Assembly: GCF_001014645.1 (NCBI RefSeq)
Contig: NZ_LASZ01000010.1
Location: 62,001 to 126,000, forward strand
Reading direction: 5' to 3'
From: Luteimonas sp. FCS-9
Lineage (GTDB): Bacteria > Pseudomonadota > Gammaproteobacteria > Xanthomonadales > Xanthomonadaceae
Length of the DNA stretch: 64,000 nt
Positions 1 to 8,994 of this stretch are shown piece after piece (position 1 is the first letter of the stretch; every line of letters begins with the position of its first letter). Both the position numbers and the translations under genes were made by a program. Below the pieces are notes generated by a model. That model saw only the letters and a program-made list of their open reading frames with translations. It did not search any database and was not told the origin of the DNA.

Positions 1-261
1 CGGGCAGGCGATCGCGCACGCGCCCACGGCGGCGCCGGCCCCGATGGGCCGGCCCGCGGACGTGGTGCGGCATGCGAACCGGTTCATCCCTGCGCCCCTG
101 CAACCCGGCAGGCGACGGCCCCGCCGGCCCCTGCGCGACCGCGCGCCGGTGTCGTGGCGTTCATGCTAACCCGCCGGACGCGGGTTCGTCCCCGTCGCGG
201 GGCCGGATCGGTGCGGTGCGTGTGCCGCCGCGGCACGCGGCCGTGGCGGTCGTCCCTGCGG
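1..261. other. No supported gene
   Basis: This stretch lies downstream of smg (which reads leftwards) and runs to the window edge. The open frames here are short or are shadows with no recognisable protein. In related genomes smg is commonly followed by topA, but no TopA N-terminus can be read on the minus strand in these bases. I see GC-rich inverted repeats but nothing I would call a terminator. Confidence 0.5.
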
Positions 262-735
262 TCAGTGCACCGGTTCGGGCTCGTCGACGAACATCTGCGT
301 CTCCATCCAGGCGTAAGCCGCCTCGCTGCCTGGCTGGTTGAACAGCACCATCAGCACGACCCATTTCAGGTCGTCGAGGTCGAGCTCGTCCTGGTCGAGC
401 GCCATCACGCGGTCGAGCACCAGCTCCCGCTGGTCGGCGTCGAGCACGCCGTGCTGCTCGAGGAACAGCAGGAAGCCGCGGCACTCGACATCGAGACGGT
501 CGAGCTCGGGCGCGGAGTACACGCGGGTCGGCCCGTTCGCGCGGACCTCGGAAACGGCCGGGCGCTGGTCGGCCAGCGCGTCGAGCCAGTCGAAGGCCTT
601 GCTGGTCTCCGCCGGGCTGAACCCGGCCTGCAGCAGGCCGCTCTGCAGCGAATCGCGGTCGCGGACCAGGTCCGCGTCCTCGGTGAAGTAGTGCTCGAAC
701 AGGTAGAGCAGGACATCCAGGATGCTTTCTTTCAT
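262..735 (-). CDS. smg: Smg family protein (DUF494)
   Basis: The 157-residue product starts [17 protein letters not shown], the typical opening of the Smg/DUF494 family, and its length fits the family. It is acidic and largely helical, with no signal peptide or membrane segment, so it should be cytoplasmic. The exact biochemical role is not established; the family is conserved next to dprA in gamma- and betaproteobacteria, as here, where it lies 33 bases downstream of dprA on the same strand and is probably cotranscribed with it. The assignment rests on sequence resemblance and on the smg-dprA-LysM-def gene order. Confidence 0.9.
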   Translation of the reverse strand: MKESILDVLLYLFEHYFTEDADLVRDRDSLQSGLLQAGFSPAETSKAFDWLDALADQRPAVSEVRANGPTRVYSAPELDRLDVECRGFLLFLEQHGVLDADQRELVLDRVMALDQDELDLDDLKWVVLMVLFNQPGSEAAYAWMETQMFVDEPEPVH

Positions 736-768
736 TTCCCCCGGCCTGCGTCCCCAAGGACGCGTGAT

Positions 769-1914
769 TCAGGACTTTCGGCAATAGCGACCGTGCGCGA
801 CGTCGATGCGTCCATCCAGCTCCATGGCCAGGAGCATGGCCGACGCACGGGCGACCGTCAATCCGGTGCGGGCGATCAGTTCATCCATACCGCTTGGGTC
901 GTGGCCCAGCGCCTGCCACAAGCGGTTGTAGTCGGGATCGGCGGACGATGCGGACGGGACGGCGGTTGCCCCGTCCTCCTGCCCGCCCTGGATGGGGGCG
1001 GCCAGGCGCCCGCGCAAGGCGTCGGCCAGGCCGGCGGCGGCCGGGCCCAGCGCGGCGGCCGCCTCGTCGGGGGATTCGACCAGCATCGCCCCGTCGCGCA
1101 GCAGGCGGTGGCAGCCGCGGGCCATCGGGTTGCGGATCGAGCCGGGGACCGCGAACACCTCGCGGCCGGCTTCGCCGGCGAGCCGGGCGGTGATCAGCGC
1201 GCCCGACCGGTAGGCGGCCTCGACCACCAGCGTGCCGAGCGCGAGCCCGGCGACGATGCGGTTGCGGCTGGGGAACTGCGCGCGGCGCGCCGGGGTCCCG
1301 GGCGGATATTCGCTGACCACGGCCCCCTCGGCGGCGATGCGCGCGTACAGGCCGGCATTGCAGCGCGGGTAGGGCACGTCGATGCCGCTGCCCAGCACCG
1401 CGACCGTGATGCCGCCAGCCTCGAGTGCGCCCAGGTGCGCGGCGGCGTCGATCCCGCCGGCGAGGCCGCTGAACACCGCCAGGCCCTGCGCGGCGAACCG
1501 CCGGGCGAAGCCGGTCGCGCTCGCCAGGCCGCCGGCGGTCGGGGCCCGGCTGCCGACCACGGCGACCCCCGCACGCCACAGCAGCAGCGGGTCGCCGTCG
1601 ACGAACAGCGCCAGCGGCGGGCCGGACATGCGCCGCAGCAGGGCCGGGTAGTCGGGGTCGTGCCAGCCCACGAGGTGGCGCCCGGGCGCGGCGGCCAGCC
1701 AGGCCTGCGAGCGGTGGCGTGCCGGATCGGGCGCGCGCAGCGCCGCGCGCTGCGTCGCGTCGAGGCCGGCCTCGCGCCAGGCGTCGTGGCCGGCGGCCAG
1801 CGCGGCGGCCGGGCCGGGATGGCGTTCGAGCAGGCGGCGCCGCGGCGCCAGCGGGCCGGCGGCGTGGACGAGGCGCAGCAGGGCGTCGAGGTCGGTCTGG
1901 GCGGTGTCGGGCAT
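769..1914 (-). CDS. dprA: DNA-processing protein DprA
   Basis: DprA (381 residues) binds incoming single-stranded DNA in the cytoplasm and loads RecA during natural transformation. A SAM-like N-terminal region (about residues 1-75) is followed by the extended Rossmann fold, with GSR at 121-123, SGLAGGID at 149-156 and a PSRNRIVAGL segment near 214. The last 50 or so residues form a winged-helix (DML1-like) domain. It sits between the LysM gene (90 bases upstream) and smg (33 bases downstream), all on the minus strand, in a conserved arrangement. No other competence genes are in the window, so transformability of the host is not shown. Confidence 0.95.
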   Translation of the reverse strand: MPDTAQTDLDALLRLVHAAGPLAPRRRLLERHPGPAAALAAGHDAWREAGLDATQRAALRAPDPARHRSQAWLAAAPGRHLVGWHDPDYPALLRRMSGPPLALFVDGDPLLLWRAGVAVVGSRAPTAGGLASATGFARRFAAQGLAVFSGLAGGIDAAAHLGALEAGGITVAVLGSGIDVPYPRCNAGLYARIAAEGAVVSEYPPGTPARRAQFPSRNRIVAGLALGTLVVEAAYRSGALITARLAGEAGREVFAVPGSIRNPMARGCHRLLRDGAMLVESPDEAAAALGPAAAGLADALRGRLAAPIQGGQEDGATAVPSASSADPDYNRLWQALGHDPSGMDELIARTGLTVARASAMLLAMELDGRIDVAHGRYCRKS

Positions 1915-2004
1915 TCCGCGAGGCTAGGCGCGCCCCGCGCCGGCGACCGTCGGCGCATGCCCCGCGGACGCGTCGGGAACGCCCGCGCCGCGCGAGCCCC
2001 GCGC

Positions 2005-3168
2005 TCAGTAGGTCGCGTCGGGGTGCTTGAGGCGGTCGCCGACCTGGATCGGCCTGGTGCCTTCCATGATCAGCGCATAGCTGACGTGGTCGAAGGTGCG
2101 GAACACCATCGCGTGCGCGGCGTACTCGTCGGGCAGGCGGTCGCGCCGCGAGCCGCGGTCGGGCGCGGCGTCGATGCGCGAGGTGTTGGGATGGCGGACG
2201 CGGTCGACGACGTGGTCGCCGCTGTTCCAGATCGAGAACACGGTGCCGTTGTCGACGCCCGAGGCGCGGCCGGCCGAGATCGCGATCACGTCGCGCGGGC
2301 CGCCGGTGATCAGCGTGTCGGCGACCGCGAGCACCTGCGCGTCGGCGGCGATCGCGTCGGCGACCGGCGCATGCGGGAAGAACTGCAGGTCGTAGGGCTG
2401 CGGGTCGACCGGCACGACGCGGTCGCCCGGGCGCGCCTCGAAGCCGCCGCCGTCGAGGGCGATCGTCGTGGTGTCGGTATCGGTCGTGGGCCCCGAGACC
2501 ACGGTGCCCACGCCCAGCTGGACCATCTCCACGCCCAGGAACGCATCCTGGCCGCGCAGGCGCGGCAGCGTCTGCCGCCACAGGTGGCTCTCGCCGGCCA
2601 CGCGCTTGCCGCGGAAGTTCAGGTCGCGCGCGCGGCGGGCGCCGTAGAACTCGGTCGCCGGCCGCTGCACCGCGTAGCGCTGGCCGGGCAGCGCGCCTTC
2701 CAGCCCCTTGACGTAGATGTCGCGGTCGATGCTGCCGCGCAGCCGCGTGCCCTCGCTGCCGAGCACGTAGGGCAGGTGGTCGAAGTCGTAGACGATGCTG
2801 CGGTTCTTCAGGAACGGCTCGATGTCCGACAGCGAAACCGCGTCGACCGGCGCCTGGGCGGTCGCGCGCGGGCCCGGGCGCACCGTCGCCGTCACCCGGT
2901 CCAGGTAGGCCAGGCTGATGACGTCGCCGGGATAGATCAGGTGCGGGTTGGCGATCTGCGGATTGGCCTGCCAGATCTCCGGCCACAGCCACGGGCGGTC
3001 GAGGAAGCGGCCGGCGATGTCCCACAGCGTGTCGCCGCGCACCACGACGTAGGTATCGGGATGGTCGCCGCGCAGCTGCTGGGCCGCGGCATACGTGGTC
3101 ACGGTCAGCAGCGCGACGGCACACACCGTGCGGAGCGATCCGGAAAGGCGTCGAAGCATGCCGGCCAT
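2005..3168 (-). CDS. Secreted LysM-domain protein
   Basis: The 387-residue product has a Sec-type signal peptide (positively charged start, hydrophobic core about residues 12-25, AAAQ at the end) and one LysM domain at about residues 39-86 (YVVVRGDTLWDIAGRF), a peptidoglycan-binding module. The rest has no catalytic motif I recognise, matching the uncharacterised LysM protein found next to dprA in gammaproteobacteria. It probably acts in the periplasm at the cell wall. Met at 3159 is an alternative start. The gene is divergent from def, and the 132 bases between them (3169-3300) should hold both promoters. Confidence 0.88.
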   Translation of the reverse strand: MAGMLRRLSGSLRTVCAVALLTVTTYAAAQQLRGDHPDTYVVVRGDTLWDIAGRFLDRPWLWPEIWQANPQIANPHLIYPGDVISLAYLDRVTATVRPGPRATAQAPVDAVSLSDIEPFLKNRSIVYDFDHLPYVLGSEGTRLRGSIDRDIYVKGLEGALPGQRYAVQRPATEFYGARRARDLNFRGKRVAGESHLWRQTLPRLRGQDAFLGVEMVQLGVGTVVSGPTTDTDTTTIALDGGGFEARPGDRVVPVDPQPYDLQFFPHAPVADAIAADAQVLAVADTLITGGPRDVIAISAGRASGVDNGTVFSIWNSGDHVVDRVRHPNTSRIDAAPDRGSRRDRLPDEYAAHAMVFRTFDHVSYALIMEGTRPIQVGDRLKHPDATY

Positions 3169-3300
3169 CTACAGCTCCCCTTGGGTTTCTCCCCTTGCAG
3201 CGCCGCAATATAGCCTGAAACCGCGAAACGGAAGCAACTGCGCAGCGCGTTACAATGAGCGGCTCCGCCTGCGGCCCCGGCCGCCCACGCCGTCGAATCC

Positions 3301-3816
3301 ATGGCCCTGCTCCCGATCCTCGAATACCCAGACAACGGCCTGCGCAAGGTCGCCGCGCCCGTGCCCGACGCGCGTTTCGCCGATCCGGCGTTCCAGCGGC
3401 TGCTCGACGACATGTTCCAGACCATGTACGAGGCGCCGGGCATCGGGCTGGCCTCGACCCAGGTCGACACCTACGAGCGCTTCATGGTCATCGACGTCAC
3501 CGAGACGCGCGACCAGCCGCTGGTGTTCGTCAATCCCACGATCCGCGATCGCTCGGCCGACCTGCGCGTGCACACCGAGGGTTGCCTGTCGATCCCCGGT
3601 GTGTTCGCCGACGTGACCCGCGCCGACGGCATCGTCGTCGAGGCCTTCGACCGCCACGGCAAGCCGTTCGAACTGACCGTGGACGGCCTGCTGGCGACCT
3701 GCGTGCAGCACGAGATCGACCACCTCGACGGCAAGCTGTTCATCGACTATCTCTCGCCGCTCAAGCGCGACCGCGCGCTGAAGAAGCTCGAGAAGCTGCG
3801 GAAAGGCCGGGAATAG
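3301..3816 (+). CDS. def: Peptide deformylase
   Basis: This metalloenzyme removes the N-formyl group from nascent proteins at the ribosome. All three signatures are present in the 171-residue protein: GIGLASTQ (47-54), EGCLS (93-97, metal-binding Cys95) and HEIDH (137-141, two metal-binding His and the catalytic Glu). Motif 1 reads GLASTQ rather than the more usual GLAATQ or GLAAPQ, a mild change. It is followed by fmt after 96 bases, so the formyl-adding and formyl-removing enzymes are in one unit, with rsmB behind them. Confidence 0.97.
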   Translation: MALLPILEYPDNGLRKVAAPVPDARFADPAFQRLLDDMFQTMYEAPGIGLASTQVDTYERFMVIDVTETRDQPLVFVNPTIRDRSADLRVHTEGCLSIPGVFADVTRADGIVVEAFDRHGKPFELTVDGLLATCVQHEIDHLDGKLFIDYLSPLKRDRALKKLEKLRKGRE

Positions 3817-3912
3817 GACGTCGGGATGGGGATTGGCAGCGCGCCGGATCCGTCACCCGTTCTCCGAGCCCGCCGTTCCGATTCCCGAACCCCGAATCCC
3901 CATTCCCGTCCC
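3817..3912. repeat. GGGATTC-type intergenic repeat between def and fmt
   Basis: The spacer opens with a purine-rich arm containing GGGATGGGGATTGG (3830-3843) and closes with a pyrimidine-rich complementary arm of ATTCCC and CCCCATTCCC units that ends directly at the fmt start codon. Similar arms occur inside the ABC-F gene (about 41157-41245) and upstream of ruvC (about 55560-55760). The arms could pair in the transcript. The closing arm leaves no purine-rich Shine-Dalgarno sequence before the fmt ATG. Confidence 0.6.
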
Positions 3913-4857
3913 ATGAGACTCGTCTTCGCCGGAACCCCGGATTTCGCCGTGCCGTCGCTGCTCGCCGCCGATGCGCGCCGCGAGGTCGTGGCCGTGTACA
4001 CCCAGCCCGACCGGCCGGCCGGGCGCGGGCGCGCGCTGGCCGCCTCGCCGGTCAAGCAGGCGGCGCTCGACCGCGGGCTGGTGGTGCGCCAGCCCGAGCG
4101 GCTGCGCGGCGCCGAGGTGCTCGACGCGCTGCGCGCGCTCGAGCCCGACCTGATGATCGTCGTCGCCTACGGCCTGCTGCTGCCGCAGGCGGTGCTCGAC
4201 ATCCCGCGTCTGGGCTGCTGGAACGTGCACGCCTCGCTGCTGCCGCGCTGGCGCGGCGCCGCGCCGATCCAGCGCGCGATCCAGGCCGGCGACGCCCAGA
4301 CCGGCGTGTGCCTGATGCAGATGGAGAAGGGCCTGGACACCGGGCCGGTGCTGCTGCGGCAGTCGACGCCGATCGCCCCCGACGACACCGGCGGCCGCCT
4401 GCACGACCGGCTGGCCGAGCTCGGCGCGCAGGTCCTGGCCGACGGCCTGGGGCTGTTGCGTGCCGGCATCCGCCCGGTGCCCGAGGCTCAGGCCGAGGCC
4501 GGGGCCACCTACGCCCGCAAGCTCGACAAGGCCGAGGCGCGGCTGGACTGGACGCGACCGGCGCGCGTCCTGGCCGACACCGTGCGCGCGTTCGACCCCT
4601 GGCCGGTCGCCGAGGCCGAACTCGCCGGCGAGCGCGTGCGCGTGCACGCGGCGCAGGCGCTGGCGCTCGACCACGACCGCGCGCCGGGCACGCTGCTGAC
4701 GGCCGGCCGCGACGGGCTGGACATCGCCTGCGGCGACGGCGCGCTGCGCGTGCTGCGGCTGCAGCGCGCCGGCGGCAAGGTCGTCGCCGCGGCCGACTAC
4801 CTCAACGCCCGCCAGGACCTCAAGTCGCTGACCGGCGCGCCGGCGGGGCCGGGCTGA
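3913..4857 (+). CDS. fmt: Methionyl-tRNA formyltransferase
   Basis: Transfers a formyl group from 10-formyl-tetrahydrofolate to initiator Met-tRNA. The start at 3913 gives [18 protein letters not shown], the canonical N-terminus; the frame is open further upstream but only through the intergenic repeat. The catalytic segment with Asn104, His106 and SLLP (108-111) is intact, followed by a C-terminal OB-like domain; 314 residues is normal length. The stop lies one base before the rsmB GTG. No Shine-Dalgarno sequence is visible because the repeat arm abuts the ATG, so initiation may depend on coupling or on mRNA structure. Confidence 0.96.
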   Translation: MRLVFAGTPDFAVPSLLAADARREVVAVYTQPDRPAGRGRALAASPVKQAALDRGLVVRQPERLRGAEVLDALRALEPDLMIVVAYGLLLPQAVLDIPRLGCWNVHASLLPRWRGAAPIQRAIQAGDAQTGVCLMQMEKGLDTGPVLLRQSTPIAPDDTGGRLHDRLAELGAQVLADGLGLLRAGIRPVPEAQAEAGATYARKLDKAEARLDWTRPARVLADTVRAFDPWPVAEAELAGERVRVHAAQALALDHDRAPGTLLTAGRDGLDIACGDGALRVLRLQRAGGKVVAAADYLNARQDLKSLTGAPAGPG

Positions 4858-4858
4858 C

Positions 4859-6157
4859 GTGGGCGTGCCCGGCGCCGCGGTGCGGGTGCAGGCCGCGCAG
4901 GTGCTCGACGCGGTCGCGCACCGCGGCACCTCGCTGAAGGCCGCGCTGGCCACCGCGCTGCCGGCGCTCGCCGACCCGCGCGACCGCGCGCTGCTCGAGG
5001 CGATCTGCTTCGGCGCGCTGCGCGGGGCCGCCCGTTACGACCGCGCGCTCGCGGCGTGGATGCCGCGCCCGCTGCCGCGGCGCGATGCCGCGCTGCGCGC
5101 GTTGCTGCATGTCGGCTTCGCCCAGCTCGACCCGCTCGGCCTGCCGGCGCACGCCGCGCTGTCGGCGACCGTCGACGCCGCGCGCGCGATGGGCCGCAGC
5201 CACCAGGCCGGGCTCGTCAACGCGCTGCTGCGCCGCGCCCAGCGCGACGGCCTGCCGCCGCCGGCGCCGGGCGACGGCTGGCCGGCGTGGCTGCTGGCGC
5301 AGGTGCGCGAGGACTGGCCGGATGCCTGGGAAGCGATCCTCGATGCCAGCGCGTCGCAGGCCCCGACCTGGCTGCGGGTCAATCGCCGGCGCAGCACGCC
5401 CGCGGCCTGCATCGCCGCGCTCGCCGACGCAGGCGTCGAGGCGGTCGCGCATCCTGCGCTGCCCGACGCGCTGCGGGTCGACACGCCGTTCGCGGTCGCC
5501 GCGTTGCCCGGTTTCGCCGACGGGCTGTTCTCGGTGCAGGACGGCTCCGCGCAGCAGGTCGCCGCCGCGCTGGCACCGGCCCCGGGCGCACGCGTGCTCG
5601 ACGCCTGCGCCGCGCCGGGCGGCAAGAGCGCGCACCTGCTCGAGCGCGATCCGGCGCTGCGGCTGACCGCGCTCGACGTCGCCGCGCCGCGCGTGGCGCG
5701 GATCGCCGCGACCTTCGAACGCCTGGGCGTGGGCGGCCAGGCCACGCTGCGCGCCGTCGATGCGCTCGAGGTCGGCCGCTGGTGGGACGGCACGCCGTTC
5801 GACGCGGTGCTGCTCGACGCGCCGTGCTCGGCGACCGGCGTCGTGCGCCGCCAGCCCGACGTGCTGCTGCACCGGCGCGCGTCCGACCTCGAGGCGCTGA
5901 CCGCGCTGCAGGCGCGCCTGCTCGATGCGCTGGCGCCGACGGTCGCACCGGGCGGCGTGCTGCTGTACGCGACCTGCTCCATCCTGCGCCGCGAGAATGC
6001 CGCGCAGGTCGAGGCCTTCCTCGCCCGCCATCCGGACTTCGCGGTGGCGCCGCTCGACGCGCGCTTCGGCCGCGACACCGGCGCCGGCCACCAGCGCCTG
6101 CCCGGCGAGGACGGCATGGACGGCTTCTTCTACGCGCGGCTGCGCCGCCGGCGCTGA
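4859..6157 (+). CDS. rsmB: 16S rRNA m5C967 methyltransferase RsmB
   Basis: Methylates a cytosine in helix 31 of 16S rRNA using SAM. The 432-residue protein has an N-terminal NusB-like helical domain (about 1-140) and a Rossmann methyltransferase domain with SAM motif DACAAPGGK (248-256), APCSATG with Cys323, and YATCSIL with Cys373, the two cysteines expected for m5C enzymes. The start is a GTG placed right behind the fmt stop (TGA at 4855-4857), which suggests translational coupling within def-fmt-rsmB. Confidence 0.95.
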   Translation: MGVPGAAVRVQAAQVLDAVAHRGTSLKAALATALPALADPRDRALLEAICFGALRGAARYDRALAAWMPRPLPRRDAALRALLHVGFAQLDPLGLPAHAALSATVDAARAMGRSHQAGLVNALLRRAQRDGLPPPAPGDGWPAWLLAQVREDWPDAWEAILDASASQAPTWLRVNRRRSTPAACIAALADAGVEAVAHPALPDALRVDTPFAVAALPGFADGLFSVQDGSAQQVAAALAPAPGARVLDACAAPGGKSAHLLERDPALRLTALDVAAPRVARIAATFERLGVGGQATLRAVDALEVGRWWDGTPFDAVLLDAPCSATGVVRRQPDVLLHRRASDLEALTALQARLLDALAPTVAPGGVLLYATCSILRRENAAQVEAFLARHPDFAVAPLDARFGRDTGAGHQRLPGEDGMDGFFYARLRRRR

Positions 6158-6180
6158 CCTGGACGGCTAGAATCGCCGGC

Positions 6181-7014
6181 ATGCAGACGCCCGCCGCCAG
6201 CCTGATCATCAGCACGTACAACAACACCGACTGGCTGCAGCGCTGCCTGTGGGGCTACGCGCAGCAGGACCGGACGGATTTCGAGCTGATCGTCGCCGAC
6301 GACGGCTCCGGCCCGGCGACGCGCGAGATGCTCGAGGCGATGGCGCCGACGCTGCCCTATCCGCTGCGCCACGTCTGGCACGAGGACGCGGGCTTCCGCA
6401 AATGCACGATCCTCAACCGCGGCATCGAGGCGGCGCGGTCCGACTACCTGATCTTTTCCGACGGCGACTGCGTGCCGCGCGCCGACTTCGTGTCCCAGCA
6501 CCTGCGCCTGCGCGAGCCGGGCCGCTACTTGGGCGGCGGCTACTGCAAGCTGCCGATGGACCTGAGCCTGAAGATCGACCGCGACGTCATCGCCCGCGGG
6601 CTGCATGCCGACCCGGGCTGGCTCAAGGCCAACGGCCTGCCGCGCAACAAGCGCTCTCTCAAGCTGTGGGCGCGGCCGGGCTGGCGCGAGCGGCTGCTCA
6701 ACGCGGTCACGCCGACGCCGCCGCGCTGGGCCGGCAACAACGCCTCGGGCTGGAAGGCCGACCTGGTGCGCGTCAACGGTTTCGACGAGCGCATGACCTA
6801 CGGCGGCGAGGACCTCGAACTGGGCGAGCGGCTGGCGAATGCCGGCGTGACCGGCAAGCAGATCCGTTTCTCGGCGGTGTGCGTGCACCTCGACCACGCG
6901 CGCGGCTACGTCAAGCCGGAGATGAAGGCCGCCAACCAGGCGATCCGCGACGCGGTGAAGGCCGGGCGGCTGACGTGGACCGAGCATGGGCTGGTGCACG
7001 GGCCGAAGGCCTGA
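6181..7014 (+). CDS. Glycosyltransferase family 2 (galactosyltransferase-like C-terminus)
   Basis: The 277-residue product begins MQTPAASLIISTYNN, the usual GT-A opening, with DDGSG (40-44) and DGDC (94-97) as nucleotide- and metal-binding motifs. A C-terminal segment with FDERMTYGGEDLELGERL resembles the Glyco_transf_7C type. It is cytoplasmic or membrane-associated, and the acceptor cannot be read from sequence; cell-surface polysaccharide or LPS is likely because two more glycosyltransferases and galE follow. The frame is open far upstream through rsmB, but the ATG at 6181, 23 bases after the rsmB stop, is the start that gives family homology. Confidence 0.85.
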   Translation: MQTPAASLIISTYNNTDWLQRCLWGYAQQDRTDFELIVADDGSGPATREMLEAMAPTLPYPLRHVWHEDAGFRKCTILNRGIEAARSDYLIFSDGDCVPRADFVSQHLRLREPGRYLGGGYCKLPMDLSLKIDRDVIARGLHADPGWLKANGLPRNKRSLKLWARPGWRERLLNAVTPTPPRWAGNNASGWKADLVRVNGFDERMTYGGEDLELGERLANAGVTGKQIRFSAVCVHLDHARGYVKPEMKAANQAIRDAVKAGRLTWTEHGLVHGPKA

Positions 7015-7068
7015 CCGAAGCCCTGACCGCTCCGCTCCGGACGCACGGCCGCGTCCCGGCGGGGGCCG

Positions 7069-7136
7069 TGTAGGAGCGCGCTTGCGCGCGATGGGCGTTC
7101 CCGGTGAAGCCCGTCGCGCGCGAGCGCGCGCCTACA
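7069..7136. repeat. REP-type palindrome, copy 1
   Basis: Left arm TAGGAGCGCGCTTGCGCGCG and right arm CGCGCGCGAGCGCGCGCCTACA are near-complementary around a short loop. The same element occurs at 20673-20744 and 37477-37548. It sits between convergent genes and contains the stop codon of the minus-strand glycosyltransferase (TAG at 7134-7132), so its right arm contributes to a coding end. Confidence 0.85.
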
Positions 7137-7887
7137 GGTTCCGCGACAGCGCGCGCAGCCGGCGGTACTTCTCGAGCACGTAGCCGGCCTGGGCGCAGTG
7201 GAAGCGCCAGCCGGCCGCGCCGTCGACGAACGCGCCGCGCAGCAGGTACTGCTTGAGCAGGTAGGCGGCGGCATGCAGCGGGCCATCGAGCGCGCCGGCG
7301 CGCTTGCCGGCCTCGGCGCGCTGCTGCGCCCACAGCTGCGCGTAGCGCGACAGCTTGGCGACGTGCTCGGCATGGCTGCGCGAGGTGTCGTGCTCGAAGT
7401 CGGCATCGAGCGCGCGCACCGTCTTGCCCGCGAGGTCGGGCCGCTCGTGCACCTGCGAGGGCAGGTAGCGCCAGCCCGCGCGCACCAGTCGCTCCATCGG
7501 CTCACCGCCGCGCAGGCGGTGGCCGAGGAACCGGTTGCGGCGGGTCAGCAGCCAGGCATCGGCCTGCTCGACGCGCCCGTCGGAAAACAGCGCCCGGATC
7601 GCGTCGGCGGTGCCGGGCGAGAGCCATTCGTCGGCATCGAGCAGCAGCAGCCAGTCATGCGCGGCCAGCGTGTTGGCGAAGGTCTTCTGCGCGGCGTAGC
7701 CCAGCCAGTCCTGGTGCACCACGCGCGCGCCGTGCGCGGTGGCGACCGCGACCGTGTCGTCGGTCGAGCCCGAGTCGACGACCAGCAGTTCGGCGCACAG
7801 CCCACGCATCGAGTCGAGGCAGCGGCCGATGCGATCGGCCTCGTTGCGGGTGATGACGACGCCGGAGAGAGGAAGGGGGGCGGACAT
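7132..7887 (-). CDS. WaaE/KdtX-like glycosyltransferase family 2
   Basis: The 251-residue protein starts MSAPLPLSGVVITRNEADRI and has DSGSTD (38-43) and DADE (84-87), the pattern of LPS core beta-1,4-glucosyltransferases of the WaaE/KdtX type. It probably adds a sugar to the LPS inner core on the cytoplasmic face of the inner membrane. The frame is open 21 codons further upstream to 7950, but the Met at 7887 fits the family. The stop codon falls inside a REP palindrome, so the last codons may have been altered by it. The gene is divergent from the next glycosyltransferase. Confidence 0.85.
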   Translation of the reverse strand: MSAPLPLSGVVITRNEADRIGRCLDSMRGLCAELLVVDSGSTDDTVAVATAHGARVVHQDWLGYAAQKTFANTLAAHDWLLLLDADEWLSPGTADAIRALFSDGRVEQADAWLLTRRNRFLGHRLRGGEPMERLVRAGWRYLPSQVHERPDLAGKTVRALDADFEHDTSRSHAEHVAKLSRYAQLWAQQRAEAGKRAGALDGPLHAAAYLLKQYLLRGAFVDGAAGWRFHCAQAGYVLEKYRRLRALSRNL

Positions 7888-7986
7888 AGGGCAGGCACGT
7901 CGGGGTAAGCGCGATTGCCTAGAATCGCATTGCCGGGACACATCATGCATCCTGTCTCGATTCGATTCTCAGTGAACCGGCAGGGC

Positions 7987-8967
7987 ATGGCGAACATCCG
8001 CATCATTTCCCGCGACAACGGTGTCGGACTCAGCCGGGATATGGCGCTGGTCGCGGCCTTGTTCCGTGACGCCGGGCATGCGGTGGAGGTCGTTGCCTAT
8101 GGTGGCAACCGGGCCCTGGATCGCTGCATGGAGATCGGACACCGTGTCCGGCATGCACTGGGCCGGCGCGTGGATATGCAGATCTTCCTCGAACGCGTGT
8201 ATCACCGGTTCCTGTCGTTGGCAGATTGCAATCTGCTGATCCCCAATCCCGAGTGGTTCCAGCCCGCCTGGCAGAAGTTTCTGCCGCGATTCGATGCGGT
8301 GCTGTGCAAGACCCAGCATGGCGCACACGCCTTCGCGGCCTTGGGCAGCGAGGTGCGCGAGATCGGATTCACCAGCGACGATGTGTTCGACCCCGGGGTC
8401 GCCCGTGTGCGTCAATTCTTCCACCTGGCCGGTCGGAGCAGCGCGAAGGGGACTCAGGTGGTACTCGACGCCTGGGAGCGGCACCCCGAATGGCCGGAGC
8501 TGGTGGTCGTGCAGAACCCCAAGACCGCAGTCAGGCGGATGGCGCGTGCGAATGTCTCGCACCGGCTCGAGTACCTGGGGGCGGACGAACTGCGGCAGCT
8601 ACAGAACGCGAGCCTCTTCCACCTGTGTCCGTCCGAGATGGAAGGCTTCGGGCATTATCTCAACGAGGCGATGTCCGTCGGCGCCGTCGTGCTGACGACA
8701 GATGGCGCACCGATGAACGAGTTGGTGTCGGCCGATGACGGCGTATTGCTCACGCCGAGCGCGCGCATTCCCGAAGGGCTGGTCGAACGGTTCATCGTCG
8801 ACGTCGCTGCGATCGAAGCAGGGGTTACCCGCGCACTGACATTCGACGACGCCGAGCTGGCACGTCGGGGCGCTGGCGCGCGTCGACGCTTCCTGGAACG
8901 CGACGCGCGCTTCCGCAACACGCTGGTACCGCAATGCCTGGCGATTGCCGACGCCGTGCGTCGATGA
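7987..8967 (+). CDS. Glycosyltransferase, GT4-like (group 1)
   Basis: Starting at MANIRIISRDNG the product has 326 residues; an in-frame ATG at 7945 would add 14. The N-terminus resembles a GT-B fold (GVGLSRDMALVAALF), and the C-terminal half has CPSEMEGFGHYLNEAMSVG followed by TTDGAPMNEL, the E-x7-E type nucleotide-sugar motif of GT4 enzymes. Codon use is visibly less GC-biased than in the neighbours, with many codons ending in T or A, a sign of acquisition from elsewhere. It is probably involved in surface polysaccharide synthesis; the substrate is unknown. Confidence 0.78.
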   Translation: MANIRIISRDNGVGLSRDMALVAALFRDAGHAVEVVAYGGNRALDRCMEIGHRVRHALGRRVDMQIFLERVYHRFLSLADCNLLIPNPEWFQPAWQKFLPRFDAVLCKTQHGAHAFAALGSEVREIGFTSDDVFDPGVARVRQFFHLAGRSSAKGTQVVLDAWERHPEWPELVVVQNPKTAVRRMARANVSHRLEYLGADELRQLQNASLFHLCPSEMEGFGHYLNEAMSVGAVVLTTDGAPMNELVSADDGVLLTPSARIPEGLVERFIVDVAAIEAGVTRALTFDDAELARRGAGARRRFLERDARFRNTLVPQCLAIADAVRR

Positions 8968-8994
8968 GGTGAGATCGGGGGCGGCGAGGACGGG

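Noticed and set aside
154..3213. A 1019-codon plus-strand open frame covering smg, dprA and the LysM gene
   Set aside because: It is antisense to three recognisable genes, has no homology-like motifs, and is rich in Arg, Ala and His as expected of a GC-rich shadow frame.
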